64,000 nt of DNA from positions 26,683 through 90,682 of the forward strand of contig JACRJC010000004.1 of assembly GCA_016215555.1 (NCBI GenBank), written 5' to 3'. This document shows positions 1 through 7,555 of this stretch, piece by piece. How positions within the stretch are numbered: position 1 is the stretch's first letter; every line of letters starts with the position of its first letter. This stretch comes from Rhodospirillales bacterium. GTDB lineage: Bacteria > Pseudomonadota > Alphaproteobacteria > Rhodospirillales > WMHbin7. The translations under genes and the position numbers were made by a program. The notes below the pieces were generated by a model, which saw nothing but the letters and a program-made list of their open reading frames with translations, did not search any database and was not told the origin of the DNA.

Positions 1-932
1 CTTGCCTCTATCATGCCGGTTGCCGATTCCACCCATCTTTTGTCAAATTCCGGCTGACGCTGTTCGCGGGGGAGCGTCAGCGCCGCATCCGCCTGGCGAC
101 GCGCCTCGGTCAAAGAGGCCATCGCCGCCTTCGCCTTCGCCAGCGGCTCCTTGACCTGTTCAAGGCCGAGCGAAACAAGAATCGTCTGGGCGTCGGAAAA
201 GGCCTGGTCGCCCAGTTTGCGGCGTTCCGCGATCATCTGCGCCAGCCCGTCATCTTGCGCCGCCTGAGAATTGAAGGCGCCGTAGGTTGCCCCGCGCTCG
301 ACCGCCCACTGACCCGCAGCTTTGAGCAGTTCATTGGCCACCAGCGTGCTTCGGCCCTCATCGGCGGCAACCCTGTAATCCAGCCACGACATCGCCGTTA
401 AGCGTCCAAAGCCGATTGCCACCGCCAGCAGCAAGAAACCGATGGCGCCATAGGCAACCACTCTCAGTGAGGTATGGCGGGAGGCGAGACGGCCGCCAGT
501 CAGACGGCCTAAAAACGATCCGCGCCTCTCGATTTCGGTGCGATAGGCCATATCGGAGCGCAGGATGTGATTGATCAGCCAGCGGGAGGTGGAGCCCAGC
601 AGTTCTTGCATGACAACCGCCAGATTGCCGGCGCTGAAGCAGGCGCATTGGCGGCTGATCACCTCCTTGAATTGGTCGTGCTGCTCCTTGTGCGCCTGAT
701 AGCCGCTGTAGCCGTGGCGTCGCATGTACTCTTCTTCATGCCTGAAATGATCTCCAGCATATCGATTGATCTCCGCAAGAACCGAGCCGACGATTTCCTC
801 GTCGGCTTGGCCGCCGTCTGCCGTCTCGGCCAGCCGGTTGATAAGCTCGAAAAGCCGTTCGTGCTGTTCGTCAATGTCGCGATCTCCGACATTGAACGCG
901 CTGTCCCACTCGATCAATTTGTCGCAGGCCAT
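1..932 (-). CDS. Bacteriohemerythrin-domain membrane sensor, probably a chemoreceptor (partial, runs off left edge)
   Basis: The visible part is the N-terminal 310 residues. Residues 1-130 form a bacteriohemerythrin domain: W9, the IDEQH motif (His about 23), HFRHEEE (His 56 and 60 region) and HKEQHDQF supply the usual His/Glu ligands of a di-iron O2-binding site. A single hydrophobic segment follows at about 155-175 (core GAIGFLLLAVAIGFG). A helical stretch after it contains WAVERGATYGAF, like the WxxERG motif common in nitrate/4HB-type sensory regions. The start at 932 has a GGGAGA Shine-Dalgarno. The output domain lies outside the window; a methyl-accepting signalling domain or GGDEF would both fit. 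Likely role is sensing oxygen or redox state at the membrane. Confidence 0.8.
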   Translation of the reverse strand, partial: MACDKLIEWDSAFNVGDRDIDEQHERLFELINRLAETADGGQADEEIVGSVLAEINRYAGDHFRHEEEYMRRHGYSGYQAHKEQHDQFKEVISRQCACFSAGNLAVVMQELLGSTSRWLINHILRSDMAYRTEIERRGSFLGRLTGGRLASRHTSLRVVAYGAIGFLLLAVAIGFGRLTAMSWLDYRVAADEGRSTLVANELLKAAGQWAVERGATYGAFNSQAAQDDGLAQMIAERRKLGDQAFSDAQTILVSLGLEQVKEPLAKAKAAMASLTEARRQADAALTLPREQRQPEFDKRWVESATGMIEA

Positions 933-1284
933 TTTCAGCTCTCCCTGATCCTGAGGTTGGAACGGCTCTAAAACAATCCTATTTGCAACATAACAATCGT
1001 ATTTCTGACATTATTTCCTTCTGCTTGGCGGCACATTGAAACATTACAGTAATAGTCACACAGTCAAGCCTACGTCTAACCACTCTCTGCTAATTGAGGA
1101 CATATTAGCGCTTCCTTCCTATTGCGCCATGACAATTGTTGAGTCGCTAGGAAAGAGCAATACAACGTCAAGAATTTCCCGACTCTTCGGCGGGAAATTA
1201 TCATAAAAGAGAAACGACTTCTGGCTGAATCGACCGCTACCGGGCTGGGAAAAAAATTGCACGATCCGGCTGTTTTCGTCCTGG
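933..1284. other. AT-richer intergenic stretch without a convincing gene
   Basis: About 350 bp upstream of the hemerythrin sensor. It is clearly AT-richer than its surroundings between 960 and 1140 and must contain the promoter of the leftward sensor gene, but I see no clear -35/-10 pair. A leftward open frame (1119-1427, TTG start) covers part of it and joins, through a possible frameshift near 1425-1440, with a second leftward frame. Neither half resembles a family I know, so I do not call it a gene. Confidence 0.4.
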
Positions 1285-1557
1285 GTGACGCCCATTCTTG
1301 ACGCGGCGCCCAAGGTGGCCAGCCAGATGACGCCGCGGGGCGCCATTGCCTGCGTGCCTGCAGTGGCTTCGGGTTCGGTAGCGGAGTTGAACGCTCTGCC
1401 CCATTTCAAGAGGCTGTTGCCGAGCAAGGACTATGGCAGCTTTCGCCCCGGCATCAATCACCGAGCCGGCGTTTTTATCGACGATGAAAGTCGAACCGCC
1501 CGCATTGTCGCTGTCGGCGCCCGTGAGAATTTCTACCGCCGCTTCCTGCCGCCCTAA
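1285..1557 (+). pseudogene. Possible remnant of a RelE/ParE-type toxin
   Basis: A 90-codon rightward frame. Its last 35 residues (around FIDDESRTARIVAVGARENF then YRR) resemble the C-terminal strands of RelE/ParE-superfamily toxins, where IDDxxRTVxILxVGHRRxxYR is typical. The N-terminal half does not look like that family, and no antitoxin gene is adjacent. Codon use is compatible with coding on this strand, but the opposite strand also has long open stretches, so the call is weak. It ends by overlapping the tail of the convergent membrane-protein gene by 4 bp. It could instead be a chance frame over a degraded leftward gene. Confidence 0.25.
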
Positions 1558-2141
1558 CTATTCCTCACTTCTTCTCGCAATTCATCAAGCCGCGCCCGAT
1601 ATCCTTCGGCATCGCCGTAATCGACGAAACGGCTGTAACGGGCATGGGGATTCCTGACCCTGCTGGCATGCTTGATCGGGCACCAATATTGTTCGGTCCT
1701 GCTGGCCACTTCGCTGACCAGCGCGATCAGCCCGTTGACATAGCCGCAATAGACGCAACTCAGCTTCTCGACGGCGTTGAGATAGGCCAGGCGGTGGCGG
1801 TCGATGACGACATAGTCCGAGCGCTTGACCCGCTTGATGCCCCAGATGGTAAAGCAAATGGCCTGATAGACGGCGACGGTGATATCCAGCAGCGCGAAGG
1901 GAACGACCAGCGAATAGATGATCGGCGAGGTGACCAGCGGAATGAATCTGGAATTGCGCAGAAACAGCAACAGGTTGGTGCGTAGGCGCTTGTGCCCCTC
2001 GATCACTTCGGTTTCGAAGACGACCTTGCCGCGCTCGAGGTGATATTTGAACTCGGCCCGCTTGGCTTCCAGGCGCGCTTCCAGCGCCCCCTCGACTTCT
2101 TTCAGCTTGGCCAGCAGTTCCTTGGTTTCAACATCCAGCAT
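1554..2141 (-). CDS. Conserved hypothetical membrane protein with a cysteine cluster
   Basis: 195 residues. Residues 1-55 are charged and predicted helical (coiled-coil-like, many Glu/Lys/Arg). A hydrophobic region at about 70-105 gives one or two membrane spans. The C-terminal half contains CVYCGYVNG and YWCPIKH, a CxxC plus a later C..H that could bind metal. The start at 2141 is preceded by AGGGTG. No enzyme family is recognised. It stands alone, convergent to the toxin-like remnant and divergent from the mazEF pair. Confidence 0.75.
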   Translation of the reverse strand: MLDVETKELLAKLKEVEGALEARLEAKRAEFKYHLERGKVVFETEVIEGHKRLRTNLLLFLRNSRFIPLVTSPIIYSLVVPFALLDITVAVYQAICFTIWGIKRVKRSDYVVIDRHRLAYLNAVEKLSCVYCGYVNGLIALVSEVASRTEQYWCPIKHASRVRNPHARYSRFVDYGDAEGYRARLDELREEVRNS

Positions 2142-2283
2142 GGGGGCACCCTATCCGTTTCGCCCTTCATAGCATGGATAGGGTTGAGAACCTTGAAACT
2201 TCCGAGATATTTCCGTCTCCAAACCCTGGATCGACTTAATCGAGAAAGCGGGAACCACTTGAAGTCGGGGGCGAGGCGGGCTA

Positions 2284-2297
2284 GGTTACATGTAACC
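2284..2297. promoter_or_regulatory. Palindromic operator of the toxin-antitoxin pair
   Basis: A perfect 14-bp palindrome GGTTACATGTAACC lies immediately before the mazE-like gene. Its position fits a site at which the antitoxin, or the antitoxin-toxin complex, represses its own promoter. The function is inferred from position only. Confidence 0.5.
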
Positions 2298-2313
2298 AAT
2301 GCCGGAGAAAGCC

Positions 2314-2544
2314 ATGCCCTCTCCCTCCAAGTCGCGCAATCATCCCGCTACGTCGGCGGCCAAGGTGCGCGCCCACCGGCTGCGGTTGCGGGCGATGGGA
2401 CTGCGGCCGATTCAGCTTTGGGTGCCCGACACCCGGTCAAGCGCCTTTGCCGCCGAGGCCAAGCGCCAGTCGCGATTGATCGCCGGAAGCGATGCCGAAG
2501 ACCAGGCCTTCATCGATGCCCTGTCGGAACTTTCCTTCAAATGA
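2314..2544 (+). CDS. MazE-family (DUF3018) antitoxin
   Basis: 76 residues. The sequence RLRLRAMGLRPIQLWVPDTR followed by FAAEAKRQSRLI matches the DUF3018/MazE-like antitoxin family, which neutralises MazF-type ribonucleases. The N-terminal basic region would bind DNA and the acidic C-terminus would wrap the toxin. I prefer the ATG at 2314 because it has a GGAGAAAG ribosome-binding site. An in-frame ATG at 2299 sits one base after the palindrome and has no site of its own. The stop overlaps the toxin start (ATGA), the normal arrangement for co-translation. Confidence 0.85.
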   Translation: MPSPSKSRNHPATSAAKVRAHRLRLRAMGLRPIQLWVPDTRSSAFAAEAKRQSRLIAGSDAEDQAFIDALSELSFK

Positions 2545-2867
2545 GGAAGGGCGAGGTTTGGACGGCCTCGGCCAGCGCCGGCTATGCCGGAAAGCCAAGG
2601 CCCGTCGTCATCTTGCAAGATGAACGCTTTGCCGATTTGAACTCGGTCACCATCTGCGCCTTTACAACTTCGATCCATGAGGCGCCAATATTCCGCCTGA
2701 CCATCGAGCCCGCCGCCGAGAACGGCCTCGAGCAGCCTTCGCAATTGATGATCGATAAAATCACCACCGTGCCCAAGGCCAAGCTGGGCAAACGCATCGG
2801 GAAGATCGGCCCGGCGGATCAGCTTCGCATTCAGCAAGCCGTTCTGGTCTTTCTGGGCTACGCCTAA
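2541..2867 (+). CDS. MazF/PemK-family endoribonuclease toxin
   Basis: 108 residues. The N-terminus [10 protein letters not shown] and the [10 protein letters not shown] motif are characteristic of MazF/PemK toxins, which cleave mRNA at short motifs. [17 protein letters not shown] is the conserved strand-loop containing the Asp-Lys and Thr-Val residues of this fold, and GKI near the C-terminus also fits. It is coupled to the antitoxin by an ATGA overlap. Its last 4 bp overlap the convergent thiSG gene. It appears intact. Confidence 0.88.
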   Translation: MRKGEVWTASASAGYAGKPRPVVILQDERFADLNSVTICAFTTSIHEAPIFRLTIEPAAENGLEQPSQLMIDKITTVPKAKLGKRIGKIGPADQLRIQQAVLVFLGYA

Positions 2868-3832
2868 ATCAGCCCCGCCAGCGGCGACGAGGGATCGGCA
2901 TACAGTTTCTTGGGCATGCGTCCTGCCAGGTAGCTCAGCCGGCCCGCCTCCACCGCCGCCTTCATGGCCCTGGCCATCAAGATAGGATCGCGGGCATTGG
3001 CAATGGCGGTGTTCATCAGCACGCCGTCGCAACCAAGCTCCATGGCGATGGCGGCGTCCGAGGCGGTGCCCACCCCGGCATCGACCAGCACCGGCACGGC
3101 GACGCTTTCCTTGATGAGACGGATATTGACCGGATTCTGGATGCCCAGGCCCGAGCCGATCAGCGAGCCCAAAGGCATGATGGCCACGCAACCCATTTCC
3201 TCGAGGCGCTTGGCCTGGATGGGATCGTCGGAACAATAAACCATCACCTTGAAACCGTCTTTGATCAGCGCCTCGGCGGCCTTGATGGTTTCCGGCATGT
3301 TGGGATACAGCGTCTTTTGATCGCCCAGCACTTCCAGCTTCACCAGATCCCAGCCCCCGGCCTCGCGGGCCAGGCGTAGCGTGCGAACCGCGTCGTCGGC
3401 ATTGAAGCAGCCCGCCGTGTTGGGAAGGTATGTGTAGTCCTTGGGACTGACATAATCGACCAGCATAGGCTGGCTGGGATCTGACAGATTGACGCGGCGC
3501 ACCGCCACAGTCACGATCTCGGCACCCGACGCCTTGATGGCTTTGGCCGTTTCCTCGAAATCCTTGTATTTGCCTGTACCAACCAAAAGCCGGCTTTGGA
3601 AGCCGCGCCCGGCCACCTGCCAACTGTCATCCTTGCCGCCGCCGATGAAATGAACGATCTCGAGCCGGTCGCCGTCGCCAAGCTGTGTCGCGTCATAGGC
3701 CGATTTGGGCACGATCTCGAGATTGCGCTCGACCGCCACCTTGCGTCCATCCAGCCCCAACTGGGCCAGGAATCCCGCCACCGACACCGGAGCCGCCAGA
3801 TCGCGCGCCTCGCCATTCACCGTCACTTGCAT
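2864..3832 (-). CDS. thiG: Fused sulfur carrier ThiS and thiazole synthase ThiG
   Basis: 322 residues. Residues 1-66 are a ThiS ubiquitin-like sulfur carrier ending in a Gly-Gly-Gly (64-66). From about 70 on it is ThiG ([46 protein letters not shown]), the enzyme that builds the thiazole phosphate of thiamine from deoxyxylulose 5-phosphate. In the fusion the ThiS C-terminus is not free, so proteolytic trimming would be needed to expose Gly-Gly for thiocarboxylation. Bifunctional ThiS-ThiG proteins are a known type. The ATG at 3832 begins MQVTVNGE, the normal ThiS start. No other thiamine genes are adjacent and I saw no TPP riboswitch in the 94 bp before it. Confidence 0.93.
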   Translation of the reverse strand: MQVTVNGEARDLAAPVSVAGFLAQLGLDGRKVAVERNLEIVPKSAYDATQLGDGDRLEIVHFIGGGKDDSWQVAGRGFQSRLLVGTGKYKDFEETAKAIKASGAEIVTVAVRRVNLSDPSQPMLVDYVSPKDYTYLPNTAGCFNADDAVRTLRLAREAGGWDLVKLEVLGDQKTLYPNMPETIKAAEALIKDGFKVMVYCSDDPIQAKRLEEMGCVAIMPLGSLIGSGLGIQNPVNIRLIKESVAVPVLVDAGVGTASDAAIAMELGCDGVLMNTAIANARDPILMARAMKAAVEAGRLSYLAGRMPKKLYADPSSPLAGLI

Positions 3833-3926
3833 TGCATCACCCGAAGAAGAACCAAGAATCGACGGGGCAAAGGTAGGGGTGTTGGGGCCGGTTGACAAGA
3901 GATGCCGCCTGGCTTTGCATGGGCCG

Positions 3927-4649
3927 ATGCGCCTTCTTCGCCCCCTGCTCGACCTGTTGTTGCCGCCGCTCTGCCCCGCCTGCCGGGCCCTGGTGGCCGA
4001 AACCGGCACCCTGTGCCCGGACTGCTGGAAAGGCATGGATTTCCTGGCCCCGCCCTTCTGCACCTGCTGCGGCCTGCCTTTTTCCTTCGAAACCGAGGGC
4101 GAGGCGCTGGTCTGCGCGGCCTGCCTCGACCATCCGCCCCCCTGGCGGGCCGCCCGCTCGGTCCTGCGTTATGATGATTCCAGCAAGGGTCTGGTCATGG
4201 CCCTGAAACACGCCGACCGCACCGATCTGGCCCCGGCCCTGGCCCGCTGGATGCACCGGGCGGGGGCCGATCTGCTGGAAGGCTGCGACCTGATCGTGCC
4301 CGTGCCCCTGCACTGGATGCGCCTGTTCACCCGGCGTTTCAACCAGTCGGCCCTGCTGGCCCATGCTTTGGGCAGGCTGGCCTTCAAGCCCGTCGCTCCG
4401 GATCTGATGACCCGCACCCGGCGCACGGCCAGCCAGGGCCATCTGCACCGTTCTGAACGTTACGACAATGTTAAGGGCGCCTTCGCCGTCCGCCCCCGTC
4501 AACTTACTGCAATCACAGGGAAATCCGTTGTTTTGGTCGATGATGTGCTGACCAGCGGGGCCACGGCCTCGGAATGCGCCAGCGTGCTCTTGAAGGCCGG
4601 CGCCGCCCGGGTCGATGTGCTTTCGGTGGCCAGGGCGGTGTTGGATTAG
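3927..4649 (+). CDS. comF: ComF-family phosphoribosyltransferase-like protein
   Basis: 240 residues. The N-terminal zinc-ribbon-like part has four CxxC-type pairs (CPAC, CPDC, CTCCG, CAAC). The C-terminal part is a type I phosphoribosyltransferase fold with [17 protein letters not shown] and the PRPP loop [16 protein letters not shown]. ComF is needed for single-strand DNA handling during natural transformation in several bacteria, but in many alphaproteobacteria it is simply conserved beside grxC. The ATG at 3927 is chosen because it begins [19 protein letters not shown], the usual family start. It is divergent from thiSG and upstream of grxC. Confidence 0.9.
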   Translation: MRLLRPLLDLLLPPLCPACRALVAETGTLCPDCWKGMDFLAPPFCTCCGLPFSFETEGEALVCAACLDHPPPWRAARSVLRYDDSSKGLVMALKHADRTDLAPALARWMHRAGADLLEGCDLIVPVPLHWMRLFTRRFNQSALLAHALGRLAFKPVAPDLMTRTRRTASQGHLHRSERYDNVKGAFAVRPRQLTAITGKSVVLVDDVLTSGATASECASVLLKAGAARVDVLSVARAVLD

Positions 4650-4855
4650 ACTCTTTTTCTATCCCTCAAACGCCCGTCGGCTTTGCCGACAGAACATTTC
4701 TTGGCCCGCCATTGGCGGGACGCGCGCCTCCGGCGCTTGGCTTACGCTCGCATGAATGCTCGCGGGGCCTCAACGGCCCAGTCGCTTCGCTCCATTCCTC
4801 CTGGAATTTATCTGAATAATCGCTATATTCCGGGCAGCCCCAACCGGAGTTCCCC

Positions 4856-5113
4856 ATGCCGCGCATCGAAATCTACACCACCCAGATCTGCCCCTATTGC
4901 GACCGCGCCAAGCGCCTGTTCAAGAAGAAGGGCGTGACCTGGGAGGAGATCGACGTTTCCACCGACGACGGGCTTCGCGCCTTCATGACCAACCGCGCCA
5001 GCGGCAAGCGCACGGTGCCGCAGATTTTCATCGACGACCTGCATGTCGGCGGCTGCGACGAGCTGTACGAGCTTGAGCATGACGGCAAGTTGGACAGGCT
5101 TCTGGGTTTATGA
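4856..5113 (+). CDS. grxC: Glutaredoxin 3
   Basis: 85 residues, the normal length for a class I monothiol/dithiol glutaredoxin. The redox motif CPYC is at residues 12-15, followed by the TVPQIFIDD cis-proline region and the GGCDEL glutathione-binding motif. It reduces disulfides and mixed glutathione disulfides in the cytosol. The stop overlaps the next start by ATGA, so it is translated together with the nitrilase-family gene. About 200 bp separate it from comF; that stretch holds small GC-rich inverted repeats such as CCCGCCATTGGCGGG. Confidence 0.93.
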   Translation: MPRIEIYTTQICPYCDRAKRLFKKKGVTWEEIDVSTDDGLRAFMTNRASGKRTVPQIFIDDLHVGGCDELYELEHDGKLDRLLGL

Positions 5114-5940
5114 CGTCGAACGCCCCCTTCATCGCGGCCTGCATTCAGACCAACGCGACGCCCGACGTCGCGGCCAACATAAGCGCCGCCTGCGACCTGG
5201 TTCGCGCCGCCGTGGCCAAGGGGGCCAGGCTGGTATTGATGCCGGAAAACGTCGCCATGATGGATTTCGGGCGGCCCAATATCCTGGCCAAATCCTTCCC
5301 CGCGGACAGGCACCCGGCCCTGCCCGCCTTCTCCTATCTCGCCAAGGAATTAAGCATCTGGCTGCATGGCGGCTCGCTGCAAATCCTGTTGCCGGACCAG
5401 ATGGTCGCCAACCGCAGCCATGTCTTCTCGCCCTCGGGCGAGGTCGTGGCCTTCTACGACAAGATCCATATGTTCGACGTCGATCTGGACGGCGGCGAAA
5501 GCTACCGCGAATCGCAAACTTTCAAGCCGGGCGAGCGCGCCGTAATGGCCAAGACCGATTTCGGCGGCCTGGGCCTGGCCATCTGCTATGATCTGCGTTT
5601 CCCTCATCTGTTCCGCGCCTATGGAAAAGCCGGCGCCATCATGCTGTGCGCGCCTGCCGCCTTCACCAAACAAACCGGCGAGGCCCATTGGCATGTGCTG
5701 CAACGGGCCAGGGCCATCGAAAACGGCGCTTATATGCTGTCGCCCGCCCAATGCGGCACCCATGCCGGAGGGCGTCAAACCTACGGCCACGCGCTGATCG
5801 TTTCGCCTTGGGGCGAGGTGCTGGCCGACGCGGGCGAGGAGGTCGGATTCGTCACCGCCGCCATCGATCCCGGCGAAGCGCACGCCGCCCGCAAGAAGAT
5901 TCCCGCCCTGTCCCACGACCGCCCCTACAGCTTGGTCTGA
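5110..5940 (+). CDS. Nitrilase-superfamily carbon-nitrogen hydrolase (Nit1/Nit2-like amidase)
   Basis: 276 residues. The catalytic Glu-Lys-Cys triad is visible: Glu in LVLMPENV (about 46), Lys in FYDKIHMFD (about 118) and Cys in GLAICYDLRFP (about 161). This pattern and its place after grxC suggest the deaminated-glutathione amidase type, which repairs a side product of aminotransferases. Specificity is inferred. It is coupled to grxC by an ATGA overlap and followed 5 bp later by prfC. Confidence 0.88.
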   Translation: MTSNAPFIAACIQTNATPDVAANISAACDLVRAAVAKGARLVLMPENVAMMDFGRPNILAKSFPADRHPALPAFSYLAKELSIWLHGGSLQILLPDQMVANRSHVFSPSGEVVAFYDKIHMFDVDLDGGESYRESQTFKPGERAVMAKTDFGGLGLAICYDLRFPHLFRAYGKAGAIMLCAPAAFTKQTGEAHWHVLQRARAIENGAYMLSPAQCGTHAGGRQTYGHALIVSPWGEVLADAGEEVGFVTAAIDPGEAHAARKKIPALSHDRPYSLV

Positions 5941-5945
5941 TTTTC

Positions 5946-7532
5946 ATGACATCCTTGTCGGAAGCGCTTCCTAAGCGCCGCACCTTCGCCATCATCTCGC
6001 ATCCCGACGCCGGCAAGACGACGCTGACGGAAAAGCTGCTGCTGTTCGGCGGTGCCATCCAATTGGCGGGGGCGGTGCGCGCCAAGGGCGAAAGCCGGCG
6101 CACGCGCTCGGACTGGATGAGCATCGAGCGCGACCGCGGCATTTCGGTCTCGGCCTCGGTGATGAGTTTCGAATTCGATGGACTGTCGATGAATCTCCTC
6201 GACACGCCCGGCCACGAGGATTTCAGCGAAGACACCTACCGCACCCTGACCGCCGTCGATTCCGCCATCATGGTGCTGGACGCCGCCAAAGGCATCGAGA
6301 CCCAGACCAAGAAGCTGTTCGAAGTCTGCCGCCTGCGCGACATGCCGATTCTCACCTTCGTCAACAAGGTCGACCGCGAGGGCCGCGATCCCTTCGACCT
6401 CATCGACGAGATCGAAAAGACCCTGGCGCTGGACGCCACCCCCGTCACCTGGCCGATTGGCATGGGCCGCGACCTTAAGGGCTGTTACGACCTGATCCGC
6501 GACCGCGTGCTGATGTACGATCCCGGTAAGGGCGACCATCTGGCCGACGAGACCATCGAAGTGTCGCTCGACGACAAGAAACTCGACGAAGTGATCGGCG
6601 CTGCCGCCGCCGCCAAGCTGCGCGAAGAGGTCGAACTGGTCCGCGGCGCCTGCAAGCCCTTCGATCTGCAATCCTTCCTGGAAGGGCATCTGACGCCCGT
6701 CTTCTTCGGCAGTGCCTTGAAAACCTTCGGCGTGCGCGAATTGCTGCAGGGCATCGCCGCCCATGCGCCCATCCCCCGCCTGCAGCCGGCCTCGCCTCGC
6801 AATATCGACGCCGCCGAAGAAAAAGTCACCGGCTTCGTCTTCAAGGTCCAAGCCAATATGGACCCTAACCATCGCGACCGCATCGCCTTCCTGCGCCTGT
6901 GCTCGGGACGTTTCCAGCGCGGCATGAAGCTGAAACATATCCGTTCCGGCAAGGTGATGGCGATCTACAATCCGGTCTTCTTCCTGGCCCGCGACCGCGA
7001 ACTGGCCGAAGAGGCCTTCCCCGGCGACATTCTGGGCATTCCCAATCACGGCCAGCTGCGCATCGGCGACGCCCTGACCGAGGGCGAGGATCTGCGCTTT
7101 ACCGGCATTCCCAGCTTCGCCCCCGAAGTGTTGCGCCGCGCCCGCCTCGACGACCCCATGAAAGCCAAGCAATTGAAGAAGGCGCTGGAAGATTTGGCCG
7201 AGGAAGGTGTGAACCAATTGTTCAAGCCCGTGGATGGCTCGGCCTGGGTGGTTGGCGTCGTCGGGCCCTTGCAGTTCGACGTCATCACGACGCGCATCGA
7301 GTCAGAATACAATCTGCGCTGCAGCTTCGAAGAGGCGGGCTTCGACACCGCCCGCTGGCTGAAAGTGGACGACCCCAACCTCATCAGGAAACTGAGCGAA
7401 GGCAACAAATCCAACATGGCCGAGGACCGCGACGGCGCCCCGGTCTATCTGGCCCGCAACGCTTGGCAGCTCAACCGCCTGATGCAAGACTTCCCGGACG
7501 TCAAATTCCTGGCGACCCGAGAGCAGCATTAG
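5946..7532 (+). CDS. prfC: Peptide chain release factor 3
   Basis: 528 residues, normal family length. The GTPase domain shows the P-loop SHPDAGKTTLTEKLL, the switch I region with RGISV, DTPGHEDFS and the NKVDREGRDP G4 motif. RF3-specific regions follow (FFGSALKTFGV, LQFDVI). RF3 uses GTP to recycle RF1 and RF2 from terminating ribosomes. The ATG at 5946 gives MTSLSEALPKRRTFAIISHP, the typical start. It sits directly behind the nitrilase-family gene and is probably co-transcribed with it. Confidence 0.96.
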   Translation: MTSLSEALPKRRTFAIISHPDAGKTTLTEKLLLFGGAIQLAGAVRAKGESRRTRSDWMSIERDRGISVSASVMSFEFDGLSMNLLDTPGHEDFSEDTYRTLTAVDSAIMVLDAAKGIETQTKKLFEVCRLRDMPILTFVNKVDREGRDPFDLIDEIEKTLALDATPVTWPIGMGRDLKGCYDLIRDRVLMYDPGKGDHLADETIEVSLDDKKLDEVIGAAAAAKLREEVELVRGACKPFDLQSFLEGHLTPVFFGSALKTFGVRELLQGIAAHAPIPRLQPASPRNIDAAEEKVTGFVFKVQANMDPNHRDRIAFLRLCSGRFQRGMKLKHIRSGKVMAIYNPVFFLARDRELAEEAFPGDILGIPNHGQLRIGDALTEGEDLRFTGIPSFAPEVLRRARLDDPMKAKQLKKALEDLAEEGVNQLFKPVDGSAWVVGVVGPLQFDVITTRIESEYNLRCSFEEAGFDTARWLKVDDPNLIRKLSEGNKSNMAEDRDGAPVYLARNAWQLNRLMQDFPDVKFLATREQH

Positions 7533-7555
7533 TTACTCATCTGCCCCGTCATTTC

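Noticed and set aside
3833..3926. TPP riboswitch before thiSG
   Set aside because: I looked for the CUGAGA and related thi-box elements in the 94-bp leader and did not find them.
5925..7217. A 430-codon open frame opposite prfC
   Set aside because: Antisense shadow of a well-conserved gene.
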